A stretch of 64,000 bases of DNA, taken from the NCBI GenBank assembly GCA_038878695.1, contig JAVZVD010000001.1, positions 310,001 to 374,000 on the forward strand. Direction: 5' to 3'. Every line of letters starts with the position of its first letter. Position 1 is the stretch's first letter. The DNA comes from Fervidicoccaceae archaeon. GTDB taxonomy: Archaea; Thermoproteota; Thermoprotei_A; Sulfolobales; Fervidicoccaceae. Below the pieces are notes generated by a model. It searched no databases, was not told the origin of the DNA, and worked only from the letters and a program-made list of their open reading frames with translations. The position numbers and the translations under genes are program-made. Below, one piece after another: positions 1-8,602 of the stretch.

Positions 1-978
1 TACATGCTTCGTGATCTCCTGCAGATCCAAGCTATATCCCGTGGGGAGCTTGGCTTCTATCATTGAGGCGAGGAGAGGCTTGACGAGCACCTCTATGCAC
101 CTCGCTCTCATTACTTCGACACTCGCCGGGTTTCTCTTGTGAGGCATGATACTGCTAGTCTGGACGTGGTGACTCGGGAGTTCGATGAGAGATAGTGCGG
201 GATTGCTCCATAGATAGAAGTCCGTGGCTACTCTGCTATAGAGCACGGCTAGAGAAGCTAGGTCATGAAGGATCCTCAACACGAAGCCACGCGAGCTCGT
301 GGAGTAAAGCGTGTTATCGATCACGCCTTCGAAGCCGAGCGAGCTAGCGAGCGCATCCCTTTCTATCGGTACAGAGGTTCCAGCGCCAGCTGCGGCTCCC
401 AAGGGGCTCCTCAAGACGTACTTTAAATCGATTAGCGCTAACTCGCTGAGATCTCTCAGCTCCTCCTCGAGTGCGAGGAGATAATGCCCGTACGTCGAGA
501 TCTGCGCTGGTTGGAAGTGAGTATGAAGAGGGAACGGTGTGTCGAGGAATCTTTCGGAAGTCCTCACCAACGTCTCACGCAACGAGAGTACACGGCGAAG
601 GAGCTTCAACGTCCTCTTGGCTAGTCTGAGTCTCAGAGCTGCTGCTACGTGGTCGTTCCTGCTCCTCCCGAGAGGGGCGTAGCCCGCCGCTTCTCTCACC
701 TTCTCTCCGAGGAGAACCTCGAGAGCCTCGTGTACATCCTCAACTATCATGTTCTCAAGTCTCAGCCTGTTCGGGTCTTCGAGCAACTCTAGGAGAGCGG
801 ACACCAATCTCCTGCCAGGGTCGATCGGGATCAGTCCGAGCTCTATCAAGTGTATGACGTGAGCTAGCATGATCTGCACGACTTCTTCGCGAATTTCCTC
901 GTCGACGACCACGCTGCTCGTGTACTTAGTGACAAATTCATCGCCCAAGCCGAGCGCAGCTTCTCTATACCTCCTCAT
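1..978 (-). CDS. argH: argininosuccinate lyase, C-terminus cut by window edge
   Basis: Last step of arginine synthesis: splits argininosuccinate into arginine and fumarate in the cytoplasm. Reading the minus strand from ATG at 978 gives an open frame to the window edge with the fumarase/aspartase superfamily signature SSIMPHKRNP, plus the upstream LGRSRNDHVA substrate loop and the THFQPAQ segment typical of ArgH. About 326 residues are visible; the family usually has 430-480, so the C-terminal part is missing. The ATG overlaps the argG stop codon as ATGA, so the two genes are translationally coupled. Confidence 0.93.
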   Translation of the reverse strand, partial: MRRYREAALGLGDEFVTKYTSSVVVDEEIREEVVQIMLAHVIHLIELGLIPIDPGRRLVSALLELLEDPNRLRLENMIVEDVHEALEVLLGEKVREAAGYAPLGRSRNDHVAAALRLRLAKRTLKLLRRVLSLRETLVRTSERFLDTPFPLHTHFQPAQISTYGHYLLALEEELRDLSELALIDLKYVLRSPLGAAAGAGTSVPIERDALASSLGFEGVIDNTLYSTSSRGFVLRILHDLASLAVLYSRVATDFYLWSNPALSLIELPSHHVQTSSIMPHKRNPASVEVMRARCIEVLVKPLLASMIEAKLPTGYSLDLQEITKHV

Positions 979-2171
979 AGGCCGACAGCTCTCCTCTTGA
1001 GGTAGGCGTCGATGCTGTGCATGCCCCAGATTTTTATGAAGCCTACGGCCTCCTCCTCCGACGGGAACCATCCCCTCTCGTAGTCCGCCTTGGTCTTCGA
1101 GTAAAGCGAGTAGGGACTCTCTCTCCCCACCACGGAGAGGGCCCCCTTATAGGCCCTGAGACTGACTCGCCCCGTGACGTAGGAGTTCATTTCCTCCGCC
1201 ATCTTTTGTATAACAGAGCGTGCTGGCTCGTACCACAGACCCTGATATACTAGGTCGCTCCACTCGAAGTCCAGCGTCCTCTTGAGCCTGTACTCACGAG
1301 GCGTCAGGACAAGCTTCTCGAGTTCTTTGTGCGCCGTGAGTAATACTGTTGCGGCGGGAGCCTCGTAGATCTCCCTCGATTTGAGTCCCACGAGCCTATT
1401 CTCTATCATATCGATCCTACCTATGGCGTGGCGCCCGGCTTCGAAGTTTAGACGAGCTATTAGCTCGTGTAGCGCGAGCCTCTCGCCGTTTAGCGCGATG
1501 GGTCTTCCTTGCGCGAATTCGAGCTCAATAGCGAGAGGGTCGTTTGGCGCCTTCTCGGGAGATATCGTCCACTCGAAGGCGTCCTCCGGTGGAGGGAGAG
1601 ACTCGTCGTCTATGGGCCCGCCCTCTACGCTCCTCGACCATAGATTTTCATCGACGCTGTACTTCTTGCTTGGATCGACCTTAATGGGCAAACCTCTCTT
1701 CTTAGCATACTCTATTTCCCAATCACGCGTTAATCTCCACATCCTAACGGGAGTTAGTATCTTAGCTCCAGGGGCTTCCACCATGAGCGTTAAGTCAAAT
1801 CTGACCTGATCGTTTCCCTTGCTGGTGGAACCGTGCGCGACCGCGTCGGCCCCCTCAAGTCTAGCAACCTCGGCTAATACCTTAGCTATGAATGGGCGAG
1901 CGAGCGCCGTGCCGAGGGGATACTTCTCCTCGTAGCAGCAGTTCAGCATTATACAGGGCAAGATGTATTTCTCCGCGAACTCGGCTACCCCATCGATCGT
2001 GTAATGCTTCGAAGCCCCGGCCGCATACGCTCTGCTCTCTATCTCGTGGAAGTCCTCTCTCTGCCCCACGTTTACCGTGACGGTTATCACCTCGGCTTCG
2101 AGCCTCTCTCTGAGCAGAGCCACGGATACGGTTGTATCGAGTCCTCCGCTGTACGCAAGGACGACCCTCAC
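975..2171 (-). CDS. argG: argininosuccinate synthase
   Basis: Joins citrulline and aspartate using ATP to give argininosuccinate. The 398-residue product has the usual length. Near the N-terminus is the ATP-pyrophosphatase P-loop AYSGGLDTTV (residues 6-15), and around 113-126 the HGSTSKGNDQVRFD motif that binds citrulline and aspartate. The start is GTG at 2171, preceded by a GGGAG-like ribosome site. It ends in an ATGA overlap with argH, so argG-argH form one operon. A weak TATA-like CTTAAC lies about 40 nt upstream. Identification is by motifs I recognise, with no ambiguity. Confidence 0.96.
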   Translation of the reverse strand: MRVVLAYSGGLDTTVSVALLRERLEAEVITVTVNVGQREDFHEIESRAYAAGASKHYTIDGVAEFAEKYILPCIMLNCCYEEKYPLGTALARPFIAKVLAEVARLEGADAVAHGSTSKGNDQVRFDLTLMVEAPGAKILTPVRMWRLTRDWEIEYAKKRGLPIKVDPSKKYSVDENLWSRSVEGGPIDDESLPPPEDAFEWTISPEKAPNDPLAIELEFAQGRPIALNGERLALHELIARLNFEAGRHAIGRIDMIENRLVGLKSREIYEAPAATVLLTAHKELEKLVLTPREYRLKRTLDFEWSDLVYQGLWYEPARSVIQKMAEEMNSYVTGRVSLRAYKGALSVVGRESPYSLYSKTKADYERGWFPSEEEAVGFIKIWGMHSIDAYLKRRAVGL

Positions 2172-2323
2172 AGGAGCTCCCGTTGAGGGTGAGCGCCGAA
2201 GGCCTTTTGAGCGTTAAGTTCGAGAGAGAGCGCTCGGAGAAATCCTAGTCGCCGCGGCGACTCCTGCTTCTCGCCATTTTAAAGGCGTGCTATTCGAAAT
2301 CATTTAAATAATGATGAGGAGAG

Positions 2324-2824
2324 ATGCTCGGCGCGTCAGGATCATCGACGAGAACACTCGCTCCTCCTCCACCCATCAAAGTGCTTGAGGCGCTCTCGGC
2401 CATAGCCGATGGAAGAGTCAAGATCATTGACGAGAAGCGAGCCAGGGTCTCATCTTCCGATGGAACGAGGATCTACGAGATATATTTGGACCTGGAACAG
2501 GGCCTCGCTTACTCCACCGACAACGGCACGCTCCTCCGAGGCTACGTGGGCTACCCGTTGATAGCGTTCATGATGCTCAGAGGGATCCTCCCCTTCGATG
2601 AGGAGGTGGCCGAGAAGCTTTCCGGCATCAAATGGCGCGAGCTCAATGAGAAGTACAAGCGATATTACATCGTAGAGAAGATTGTCAAGGAAGCATACGA
2701 ATCACGAGGTGGAGACCTCGAAGCACTAGAGAGGCTGAGGCGGGAGGCTATGCTGCGGATCAAGAGCTTAAAGCTCAGGCTGGCCGAGAAGGCACCCCAA
2801 GAGAGCGCTCCCGGTGAAGACTAG
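2324..2824 (+). CDS. conserved crenarchaeal protein of unknown function
   Basis: Product of 166 residues that I cannot assign to a function. Residues 1-17 are Pro/Ser-rich and probably disordered; the middle holds a pattern of alternating strands (DGRVKIID, TRIYEIYLDLE, LRGYVGYPLIAFMM); the C-terminal third is charged and helical with a likely coiled coil. No signal peptide or membrane span. The TATA-like TTTTAAAG at 2277-2284 would start transcription near 2306 and leave a short leader with GAGGAG before ATG 2324. A second AT-rich box at 2302-2310 would place the start inside the ORF, so a later GTG start at 2381 is possible. Confidence 0.75.
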   Translation: MLGASGSSTRTLAPPPPIKVLEALSAIADGRVKIIDEKRARVSSSDGTRIYEIYLDLEQGLAYSTDNGTLLRGYVGYPLIAFMMLRGILPFDEEVAEKLSGIKWRELNEKYKRYYIVEKIVKEAYESRGGDLEALERLRREAMLRIKSLKLRLAEKAPQESAPGED

Positions 2825-2872
2825 CGCGGCGACGTAGCGAGACAATGAAGTGATACACTACGATAAAAACTG

Positions 2873-4171
2873 CTAAAATAGCTGAACGCTCCCCTCCACG
2901 ATCATCTTGGTGTACTTTGCGATATTATCCAACTCCTCGAGCATTATCGCTTCGGCAGCAGACCTTACCTCGTTGCTAATCGAGCCGGGCGATGTCAGGA
3001 ACTTCACGGCTGCGATCAGAGGCCTGTTAATAGGTCTCCCTATTTGGCTCAAAATTTGAACCAGCACGCCCCAACGCTCTCCCGTCTCTTCGTAGATTTT
3101 CTTGCTCGCGTTCTGAGCCAGCACGTTATAGATCTTGCCCACGTGGTTCACGGGATTCTTTCCTGCGGCAGCCTCGAGGCTCATCGGTCTCAGCGGTGTA
3201 TTGAGGCCGTTTACTCTATTTCCTCGACCGGTGGCCCCATCGTCTCCGTGCTCGGCGCTAGTCCCCGTCACCGTCAAGTAGACTATGCCGCGTTCTATGA
3301 TATCTCCGGTGTTCATATAGACCTCTACATCGTAGTCTCCAGCAAGCTTAGCGGCTAGATCGAGCACCGAGCTGACAACTTGCTCCTTCACGCTGATGTA
3401 GTGCTGAATATCGTCGACTAGGAGGCTTATGAGAGCACCAGCTATGGTGAGCTTTATTTTACGCCCGCGCCTGAGGCCCATGACTTTCACGTCTTCGCCC
3501 AGCTCTGGGATCTTCTGCTTGAAGCTCCTACTGTTCAACATGCGCTCAGTCTCGTAAACTAGTCTCTCCAGCGTTGTCAGAGGATAGAAGCCGGAGCCGA
3601 AGCTTGTGTCGTTGGCTAGCGGGATCGAATCTCCCGCCTCGAATATTCCGCGCAAGTCGGCGCTTCCTCTCCCGACTTTGTAATCAACGATCACGTGCTC
3701 TTCGGGATCGAGGAATCGCATGTTTCTACTGATCCAATCTTTAACGGCTCTCAATATGAGCGGCCCCACGGGCACCTGCTCGCGCCCAGTCTCTGAGATC
3801 ACCTCCGTGGTGGCTCTGCCAGCCACGATGATGTATATCGGCTGCTTCAGCTCACCTCCGCCGAATTTCGGCTCGGATTGCCCCCCGACCACTAGGGTCT
3901 TGTCAAGGTTGTGATGCAGGATTCTCCCGTAGTTCGAGAGATAATATCTACAGAGGGCGAGGCTGGCTTCCTCCGAGGCGGAGTCCGCCATGTAGTCTGG
4001 ATGACCTAGACCCTTTCTCTCGACGAGTTCGACCTCCATTTTGTCTGGAGGAGGCCACGCGACCTCCTCAACGCTGATGAATTCCTTGGGATTCACTCCC
4101 CTCACCGCGCGTGCTTGACTTGCGCTTGCGCGGTATTGAACCGCATCAAGGCTTTGCTCTGCTCTGCTCAC
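2873..4171 (-). CDS. mat: S-adenosylmethionine synthetase, archaeal type
   Basis: Makes S-adenosylmethionine from methionine and ATP. The 432-residue protein matches the divergent archaeal MAT family: [14 protein letters not shown] (about 51-64), [12 protein letters not shown] (about 96-107), and [13 protein letters not shown] in the C-terminal half. Archaeal MATs usually have about 400 residues; here roughly 30 extra N-terminal residues precede the family start. The GTG at 4171 overlaps the SmAP stop codon as GTGA, which supports the long form, though an internal start cannot be excluded. SAM made here would feed the several methyltransferases and the polyamine enzymes in this window. Confidence 0.95.
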   Translation of the reverse strand: MSRAEQSLDAVQYRASASQARAVRGVNPKEFISVEEVAWPPPDKMEVELVERKGLGHPDYMADSASEEASLALCRYYLSNYGRILHHNLDKTLVVGGQSEPKFGGGELKQPIYIIVAGRATTEVISETGREQVPVGPLILRAVKDWISRNMRFLDPEEHVIVDYKVGRGSADLRGIFEAGDSIPLANDTSFGSGFYPLTTLERLVYETERMLNSRSFKQKIPELGEDVKVMGLRRGRKIKLTIAGALISLLVDDIQHYISVKEQVVSSVLDLAAKLAGDYDVEVYMNTGDIIERGIVYLTVTGTSAEHGDDGATGRGNRVNGLNTPLRPMSLEAAAGKNPVNHVGKIYNVLAQNASKKIYEETGERWGVLVQILSQIGRPINRPLIAAVKFLTSPGSISNEVRSAAEAIMLEELDNIAKYTKMIVEGSVQLF

Positions 4172-4473
4172 GCGGTATAATTTAAGCTGATAAATAGTAT
4201 ATTGCTCCCTCTGATAAGTATAGTTCCATGTCTGGCCTTAGGCTCATTATTGGATTCTCTGAGCTCGAGACAGTCCTTGAGTATCACGTTCATAGTGTTG
4301 TCCGAGAAGTCTAACACGCCGACGAATTCTCCCCCGTCCTTCAGCTTCACGAGGACGCTCCTGCCACGCGCATCTCTTAGGTATTTCAGAGGCGGCGCTG
4401 ATTTCTTGGAGCCTGAAGCGGCGTGCGCGGTCTCGCTCTCTTTCTCTTGGCGCTCTTTCGAGATAGACTTCAA
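4168..4473 (-). CDS. Sm-like archaeal protein (SmAP/Lsm)
   Basis: RNA-binding protein that forms Sm-fold rings. Of the 101 residues the first 28 or so are a charged tail; then comes the Sm1 motif ([23 protein letters not shown], with its Gly and Asp positions, about 40-63) and the Sm2 motif [15 protein letters not shown] (about 83-97). The core length is normal for archaeal SmAPs; the N-terminal tail is extra. A TATA-like TATTTTAAG lies about 45 nt upstream of ATG 4473. It is first in an operon with the SAM synthetase (GTGA overlap). Confidence 0.92.
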   Translation of the reverse strand: MKSISKERQEKESETAHAASGSKKSAPPLKYLRDARGRSVLVKLKDGGEFVGVLDFSDNTMNVILKDCLELRESNNEPKARHGTILIRGSNILFISLNYTA

Positions 4474-4577
4474 CCTCGCTCCCTTGCGATATCCGGATGC
4501 TGCGAAATCTCAAGTTCGCCGCTTAAAATAAGCTTTTACCCCGATCCCCATTTCCTTGCCATGAGGACTTAGGTAAG

Positions 4578-5135
4578 GTGCCCTCGGATCAGGGCGAGTC
4601 GATGATTGCCGAGTACTACGACAATTTAGCGGAGAGCTACGAGGAGCTCTACGGCGAGGAGCAGCTAGTTAAATATTTCTCGGTGGCTCGCAGAATTTCG
4701 TCGGCTTTCAGGGGCAGGTTACTTGATGCAGGCTGCGGAACGCTCCTCCTGTGGGAATTCGCTCAGAGAGCTGGTTTGAGCGAACAAATTGAGTATTACG
4801 TCGGAGCAGACCTCAGCGAGAAGATGCTCCTAAAGGGCTTAGAGCGATCTATTTCCTCCTGGAAGGCCGACGTAGTTAGAGCCAGCATATCGGCTCTCCC
4901 CTTCAGGCCGGCGTGTTTTGACTCCTCTTTCGCGCTGACGGTATTGTTGGGTTCGCACATCGAAGAGCAGGTCGCGAATGCCGTGAAAAGACTCGCCGAG
5001 GTCTCGCGAGAGGTCGTGATCTCGGTGGTCGAGGAGGCCTCGATAGAGAGGAGCTTCCTCGAGAGGATCAAGTGTGACTATTGGCGCGTGGGGCGCGAGC
5101 TCTTCTACAGGATCGAGACTTCTACCTTGACTTAA
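4578..5135 (+). CDS. class I SAM-dependent methyltransferase, substrate unknown
   Basis: The 185-residue protein has a Rossmann methyltransferase fold: an N-terminal YYDNLAESYEELYG cap helix as in UbiE-like enzymes, motif I LLDAGCG (48-54), the acidic motif II strand VGADLSEKML (about 79-88), and post-motif ASISALPF. The C-terminal part after motif IV is short for the family. The substrate cannot be told from sequence. I used GTG 4578; ATG 4602 is equally plausible because homology starts near there. It is divergent from the SmAP-mat operon and shares its AT-rich promoter region (4514-4535). Confidence 0.82.
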   Translation: MPSDQGESMIAEYYDNLAESYEELYGEEQLVKYFSVARRISSAFRGRLLDAGCGTLLLWEFAQRAGLSEQIEYYVGADLSEKMLLKGLERSISSWKADVVRASISALPFRPACFDSSFALTVLLGSHIEEQVANAVKRLAEVSREVVISVVEEASIERSFLERIKCDYWRVGRELFYRIETSTLT

Positions 5136-5168
5136 GCTTTGTGATGGCAGGGCTCGAGTAGCTCGAAT

Positions 5169-6077
5169 TCACCTTCTGCGAGCTTTTATCAGCTCCTCTA
5201 TGAGCTTAGCTGCCGGGTTATAGCCGAGAATCTTGGCGCCTTTCCAATTGGGCGAAGCATTTACCTCTAATACGAAGCTCCCCTCGCTCGTTTCCATTAT
5301 ATCGACTCCGGCGTAGAATAGGCCGAGCGCTTTCGCCGCTCTGATCGCCAACTCGCCTAAGTCTCCAAAGCTTGACCCAGCGGGCTCGATCTTCGCGCCC
5401 TGCGCTACGTTAGTCTTAAAGCTCCCCTCTCTCGCAACCCTGTAGTACGCCACATAAGGCTCTCCATTTATAACCAGGACACGAAGATCCCTGTTGCCGA
5501 TTTTCTCGTAGTACTTCTGGAGCATTAGAGGTTGAGACCACGTGAGGAGCTGTCTGAAGACAGCATACGCGATGTCGGGATCCCTGAGCAAAATCACGCC
5601 GCGCCCCATGCTTCCTATTACGGGCTTCACTACGACGCTGCCCCACTTCTCCACGAATCTCAGAGCGAGCGGGAGACTTTCCGTGATCAGAGTGGGGGGA
5701 ACGGGGACCCCGGCTTCTCTCAATTTGAGCAGAGCAAGAAATTTGTTCCTCGCGAGCTCTATGGAGAGGCTGCTATTCGTCACCAGCGTTCCTTGTAACT
5801 CGATGTGCCTCAGTAAGCTTAATCTGTAGGCTAACTGCTCGACACTGAGAGGATGCCCGAGCCCTCTAACGAGCAGCACATCGAGGCGAAGAAGCTCCCC
5901 CCTCCTAATTAAGGAAGGCTCCTCGCCAGAGACGCACGCAGCCAGCTCCTGCGGCCTCATGTAGAAGGCTCTGAGCCCGAGCCTCCTCGCCTCCTCGAGT
6001 AGGTCCCTCGCGGAAGGCGGAGGCACAGAGCTTTGATGCATCACTCCTAGGGTCTCTCGTGAGCTGGCTCGACTCAA
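5169..6077 (-). CDS. RimK-family ATP-grasp ligase
   Basis: ATP-grasp enzyme of the RimK/LysX/MptN group, which ligates an amino acid such as glutamate to a carboxylate. Visible: nucleotide-binding VVVKPVIGSMGRGV (about 148-161), the DLRVLVINGEP strand, and the metal-binding FVLEVNASPNW near residue 267. The C-terminal motif fits MptN/RimK-like ligases better than LysX/ArgX, but the acceptor is unknown. The 302-residue form starts at TTG 6077, backed by a strong GAGGAGGGAG ribosome site 5 nt upstream; an ATG follows 12 codons later. Single gene, convergent with the methyltransferase. Confidence 0.85.
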   Translation of the reverse strand: MSRASSRETLGVMHQSSVPPPSARDLLEEARRLGLRAFYMRPQELAACVSGEEPSLIRRGELLRLDVLLVRGLGHPLSVEQLAYRLSLLRHIELQGTLVTNSSLSIELARNKFLALLKLREAGVPVPPTLITESLPLALRFVEKWGSVVVKPVIGSMGRGVILLRDPDIAYAVFRQLLTWSQPLMLQKYYEKIGNRDLRVLVINGEPYVAYYRVAREGSFKTNVAQGAKIEPAGSSFGDLGELAIRAAKALGLFYAGVDIMETSEGSFVLEVNASPNWKGAKILGYNPAAKLIEELIKARRR

Positions 6078-6144
6078 TAGAACTCCCTCCTCAGCTCAAC
6101 TCGGGCTACGCAAACTCATATTAGCTAGCGAGATGAAACTCTTT

Positions 6145-6210
6145 TTGGATGATGTAGTGGGCAGCCCTTGACCTCCAGAGGAATGATGAGCCTAGCATCA
6201 CTCTGATTTT
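6145..6210 (+). ncRNA. C/D box sRNA candidate, guide to 23S A-loop (U2552)
   Basis: Between rimK and the 6258 gene lies a full box set with textbook spacing: box C ATGATGT (6149-6155, one mismatch), 12-nt guide AGTGGGCAGCCC (6156-6167), D' TTGA (6168-6171), 11-nt spacer, perfect C' ATGATGA (6183-6189), 13-nt guide, perfect D CTGA (6203-6206). The D' guide pairs with 23S at 53648-53658 over 11 consecutive bases, one of them G-U. The fifth base upstream of D' faces T53652, the equivalent of E. coli U2552. A TATA-like CATATTAGC (6117-6125) is about 26 nt upstream. I found no target for the second guide. Confidence 0.75.
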
Positions 6211-6257
6211 ACTGCTCTCTACTCGGGGGACCTGATAAGAGCAACCCGGGGGCTCAT

Positions 6258-6722
6258 TTGGTGTCGAGGAGAAGCAGATCAATAAACGAAAGCGCGTCTC
6301 TGGTCCAAGGCACGATAGTAGTACTAGATTTAGATAAATTCGAGGAGCTTACCAAGAAGTTCGGACTTGATCCCTATAAGCCAAACTTCATAACCGGTGA
6401 ACTCACGGAACTAATTGAGAGACTTGCTCGGAACTACGGCGGTGTGGTGATCTACGGCCTCGACCCCGAGCGCGGCACCGAAGAAGCGCTGTTAGAGTTT
6501 CCTTTCGTGAAGCCGCGCGAACTATTGCCGGCACTGGAGGAGATCCGCGAGGCGATCTCCCGCTTGGGAGCGAGCATCAGCATAGTTGCTATTGAGGGCA
6601 TGGTATCCTGCGCGGTGGCGAGGACTCGGAGGGAACTCGTTTCGACTCCTTGGCGAGCTCTCGCGTACAAAGAGCTACGAGCGCTGAAGAGGAGAGGCGG
6701 AGGCAGGGTCCTCGTTACTTAG
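6258..6722 (+). CDS. small protein, possible palm/GGDEF-like fold, unknown function
   Basis: Product of 154 residues upstream of tbp. The pattern resembles a minimal nucleotidyl-cyclase/GGDEF palm domain: strand TIVVLDLDKF with two Asp (D24, D26) where such enzymes hold metal, a helix, a strand pair GGVVIYGLD and EALLEFPF, then LEEIREAISRLG and the strand SISIVAIEG. There is no GGDEF sequence, so this is a fold-level guess. No signal peptide or membrane span. TTG 6258 is followed directly by GTG 6261, and either may be the start. It may be cotranscribed with tbp, although tbp has its own promoter. Confidence 0.7.
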   Translation: MVSRRSRSINESASLVQGTIVVLDLDKFEELTKKFGLDPYKPNFITGELTELIERLARNYGGVVIYGLDPERGTEEALLEFPFVKPRELLPALEEIREAISRLGASISIVAIEGMVSCAVARTRRELVSTPWRALAYKELRALKRRGGGRVLVT

Positions 6723-6781
6723 ATCTCGAGTTGGAAGAGCACTTGACGAAGAGAAGATACAAATATCTCTTCTCTGAACTC

Positions 6782-6804
6782 TCTTTTAAACTCCGTAGGA
6801 GGTA
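6782..6804 (+). promoter_or_regulatory. tbp promoter and ribosome site
   Basis: CTTTTAAAC at 6783-6791 is a good TATA box, and AGGAGGT at 6798-6804 is a strong ribosome site 6 nt before GTG 6811. The box would place the transcript start almost at the GTG, which would exclude the ribosome site. A second AT-rich box, TACAAATATC (6757-6766), fits a leader that includes it. Both leadered and leaderless mRNAs are possible. Confidence 0.5.
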
Positions 6805-6810
6805 CCGTTT

Positions 6811-7419
6811 GTGGGAGTTCTCCGCGATGCTCACGGTCCTACAGCTAACATAGAAAACATAGTAGCGACGGTGACGCTGGAGCACCCACTGGATCTACAC
6901 GAGATAGAGCGCGAGGTGCCTGGAATAGAGTACAATCCCGATCAGTTCCCCGGGCTGGTCTTCAGATTAAATAGGCCTAAAGTAACTGCTCTCATATTTA
7001 AATCTGGAAAAATGGTCGTAACTGGAGCTAAAAATACTCAAGAATTAATTAGAGCAGTCAAAAAGATAATAAAAGTTTTATATGATCATGGAATAAAGAT
7101 CAGAGGTAAACCGAAGATACAGATCCAGAATATAGTCGCCTCGGCTAACTTGGGAGTCGAAGTTAATTTGGAAGAAGCCGCCTACAAGCTCGAAAACAAC
7201 ATGTACGAACCCGAGCAGTTTCCCGGACTGATATACCGTATGAGAGACCCACACGTCGTGCTTCTGATATTTAGCAGCGGGAAGATGGTGATCACCGGAG
7301 CCAAGAGAGAGGGGGAAGTCTTCGAGGCAGTGGAGAAAGTATACGATAGACTCCGAGAGTTAGGATGCATCATAGAGAGGGGCTCTTCGCTGGGGAGAGA
7401 AGAGATAGAATTCTTCTGA
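6811..7419 (+). CDS. tbp: TATA-box binding protein
   Basis: General transcription factor that binds the TATA box and recruits TFB and RNA polymerase. The 202 residues contain the two pseudo-symmetric repeats that make the saddle: repeat 1 about 13-92 ([41 protein letters not shown]) and repeat 2 about 104-183 ([38 protein letters not shown]). The C-terminal tail is slightly acidic, as in many archaeal TBPs. Bases 6985-7095 are strikingly AT-rich with A/T-ending codons, unlike the rest of the gene. Confidence 0.97.
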   Translation: MGVLRDAHGPTANIENIVATVTLEHPLDLHEIEREVPGIEYNPDQFPGLVFRLNRPKVTALIFKSGKMVVTGAKNTQELIRAVKKIIKVLYDHGIKIRGKPKIQIQNIVASANLGVEVNLEEAAYKLENNMYEPEQFPGLIYRMRDPHVVLLIFSSGKMVITGAKREGEVFEAVEKVYDRLRELGCIIERGSSLGREEIEFF

Positions 7420-7531
7420 GAGATCAGGTCTGCGGGGTGGCAGGCGCTTTTGAGGCTCCCATCGAACGAGTATAGCCGATGCCGCCTTCAAGAAGATTTA
7501 AAATTCTCTGACCTTAGAGGGCGGAGATGGT

Positions 7532-7608
<77 letters not shown>

Positions 7609-7697
7609 TTCTGAAGCCTTAATGATGTATCGAGAGCCCATTCTAGCGCGGAGAAAGCGCTAGCTAGAGCTTTTCGCAGAAAGCTCTTTTGCCCGAG

Positions 7698-8441
7698 ATG
7701 GAGAAAAACGAAAAACATGGGAGAGGGGCCTCTTTGAGTTCTCGAGAGTACGTAGTGGCTCGATACGAGGTCGGGGGCAAGCGGTTCGAGGTGCTGGTGG
7801 ACCCGGAACGAGCCATGGAATTTAGAGAGCGCGGGCTGCCCAGCGCAAAGGAAGTGTTGGTTGGGGACTTCGTTTACAAAGATGCTAAGAAGGGCCTAAA
7901 GGCCAGTCCAGATGAATTGAAGAAGGTCTTTGGCACCGATGACCCCGTAGCCGTGGCCGAGGTAATTCTTCGGCGGGGAGAACTCCAGCTCACCGCTGAG
8001 CAGAGGAGGAAGATGCTCGAGGCGAAGCGCAAGCTCGTGGTGACATACATTTCGCGCAATGCCATAGATCCTAGGACCAAGACCCCTATACCGCCTCAGC
8101 GCATTGAGGCAGCTATGGAAGAGGCGAAGGTCAGCGTGGACCTATTCAAGCCGGTCGAGGAACAGGCGCTGGCCATAGTAAAGGTGCTAAGTCGAGTGAT
8201 GCCCATAAAGCTCGCCAGAGCACTCTTGAGAGTCAGAATACCTCAAGCCCACGCGAGCAGAGCCTACCCGCGCGTCAAGAACCTAGGAGATGTTAAGAGA
8301 GTAGAGTGGTCTAAAGACGGAGCTCTGCTGCTAGAGCTCGAGATACCGGCCGGCATGCAGACCGAAGTCTTGGACAAATTAAACAATTTATGTCGGGGAG
8401 AGGCCACGGTGGAGATAATCGGGACAACGCATTTACAGTAA
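7698..8441 (+). CDS. ribosome maturation protein SBDS
   Basis: Archaeal homologue of the Shwachman-Bodian-Diamond protein, which with an EF-2-like GTPase releases aIF6 from the large subunit. The product (247 residues from ATG 7698; 250 from TTG 7689) has the three-domain layout: the N-terminal FYSH domain with [18 protein letters not shown] and [12 protein letters not shown], a central helical domain with the conserved [21 protein letters not shown], and a C-terminal ferredoxin-like domain. It heads the exosome gene cluster, as in many archaea. The start is uncertain because neither codon has a clear ribosome site. Confidence 0.95.
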   Translation: MEKNEKHGRGASLSSREYVVARYEVGGKRFEVLVDPERAMEFRERGLPSAKEVLVGDFVYKDAKKGLKASPDELKKVFGTDDPVAVAEVILRRGELQLTAEQRRKMLEAKRKLVVTYISRNAIDPRTKTPIPPQRIEAAMEEAKVSVDLFKPVEEQALAIVKVLSRVMPIKLARALLRVRIPQAHASRAYPRVKNLGDVKRVEWSKDGALLLELEIPAGMQTEVLDKLNNLCRGEATVEIIGTTHLQ

Positions 8442-8602
8442 AACGCTGAGCCGACCCAACCATCTTCGCGACGATTAACACGACCTTAACGGCATCGCGA
8501 ATGGCCGGAGAGATCCCGCGAAGGCGAGAAAAGCTCGCTGCGATTTGAAAGAAACGCCAAATAAGGGGGGCAACGCGCAGGGTCAAGTGGTAAGTCGGAG
8601 AA
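8442..8602. other. intergenic region before the exosome genes
   Basis: The 161 nt between SBDS and rrp4 have no coding frame that I can support. They contain two TCGCGA copies about 30 nt apart, a weak CCTTAACGG box near 8483 that could be a promoter, and a short GCGAG-AAAAG-CTCGC hairpin near 8535. No C/D boxes were found on either strand. Confidence 0.5.

Noticed and set aside
2309-2360. ATGATGA at 2310 as a box C
   Set aside because: No box D in range; the bases are part of the leader and ribosome site of the 2324 gene.
7620-7688. Possible C/D box RNA after tRNA-Lys (ATGATGT at 7620)
   Set aside because: No CTGA box follows at a suitable distance.
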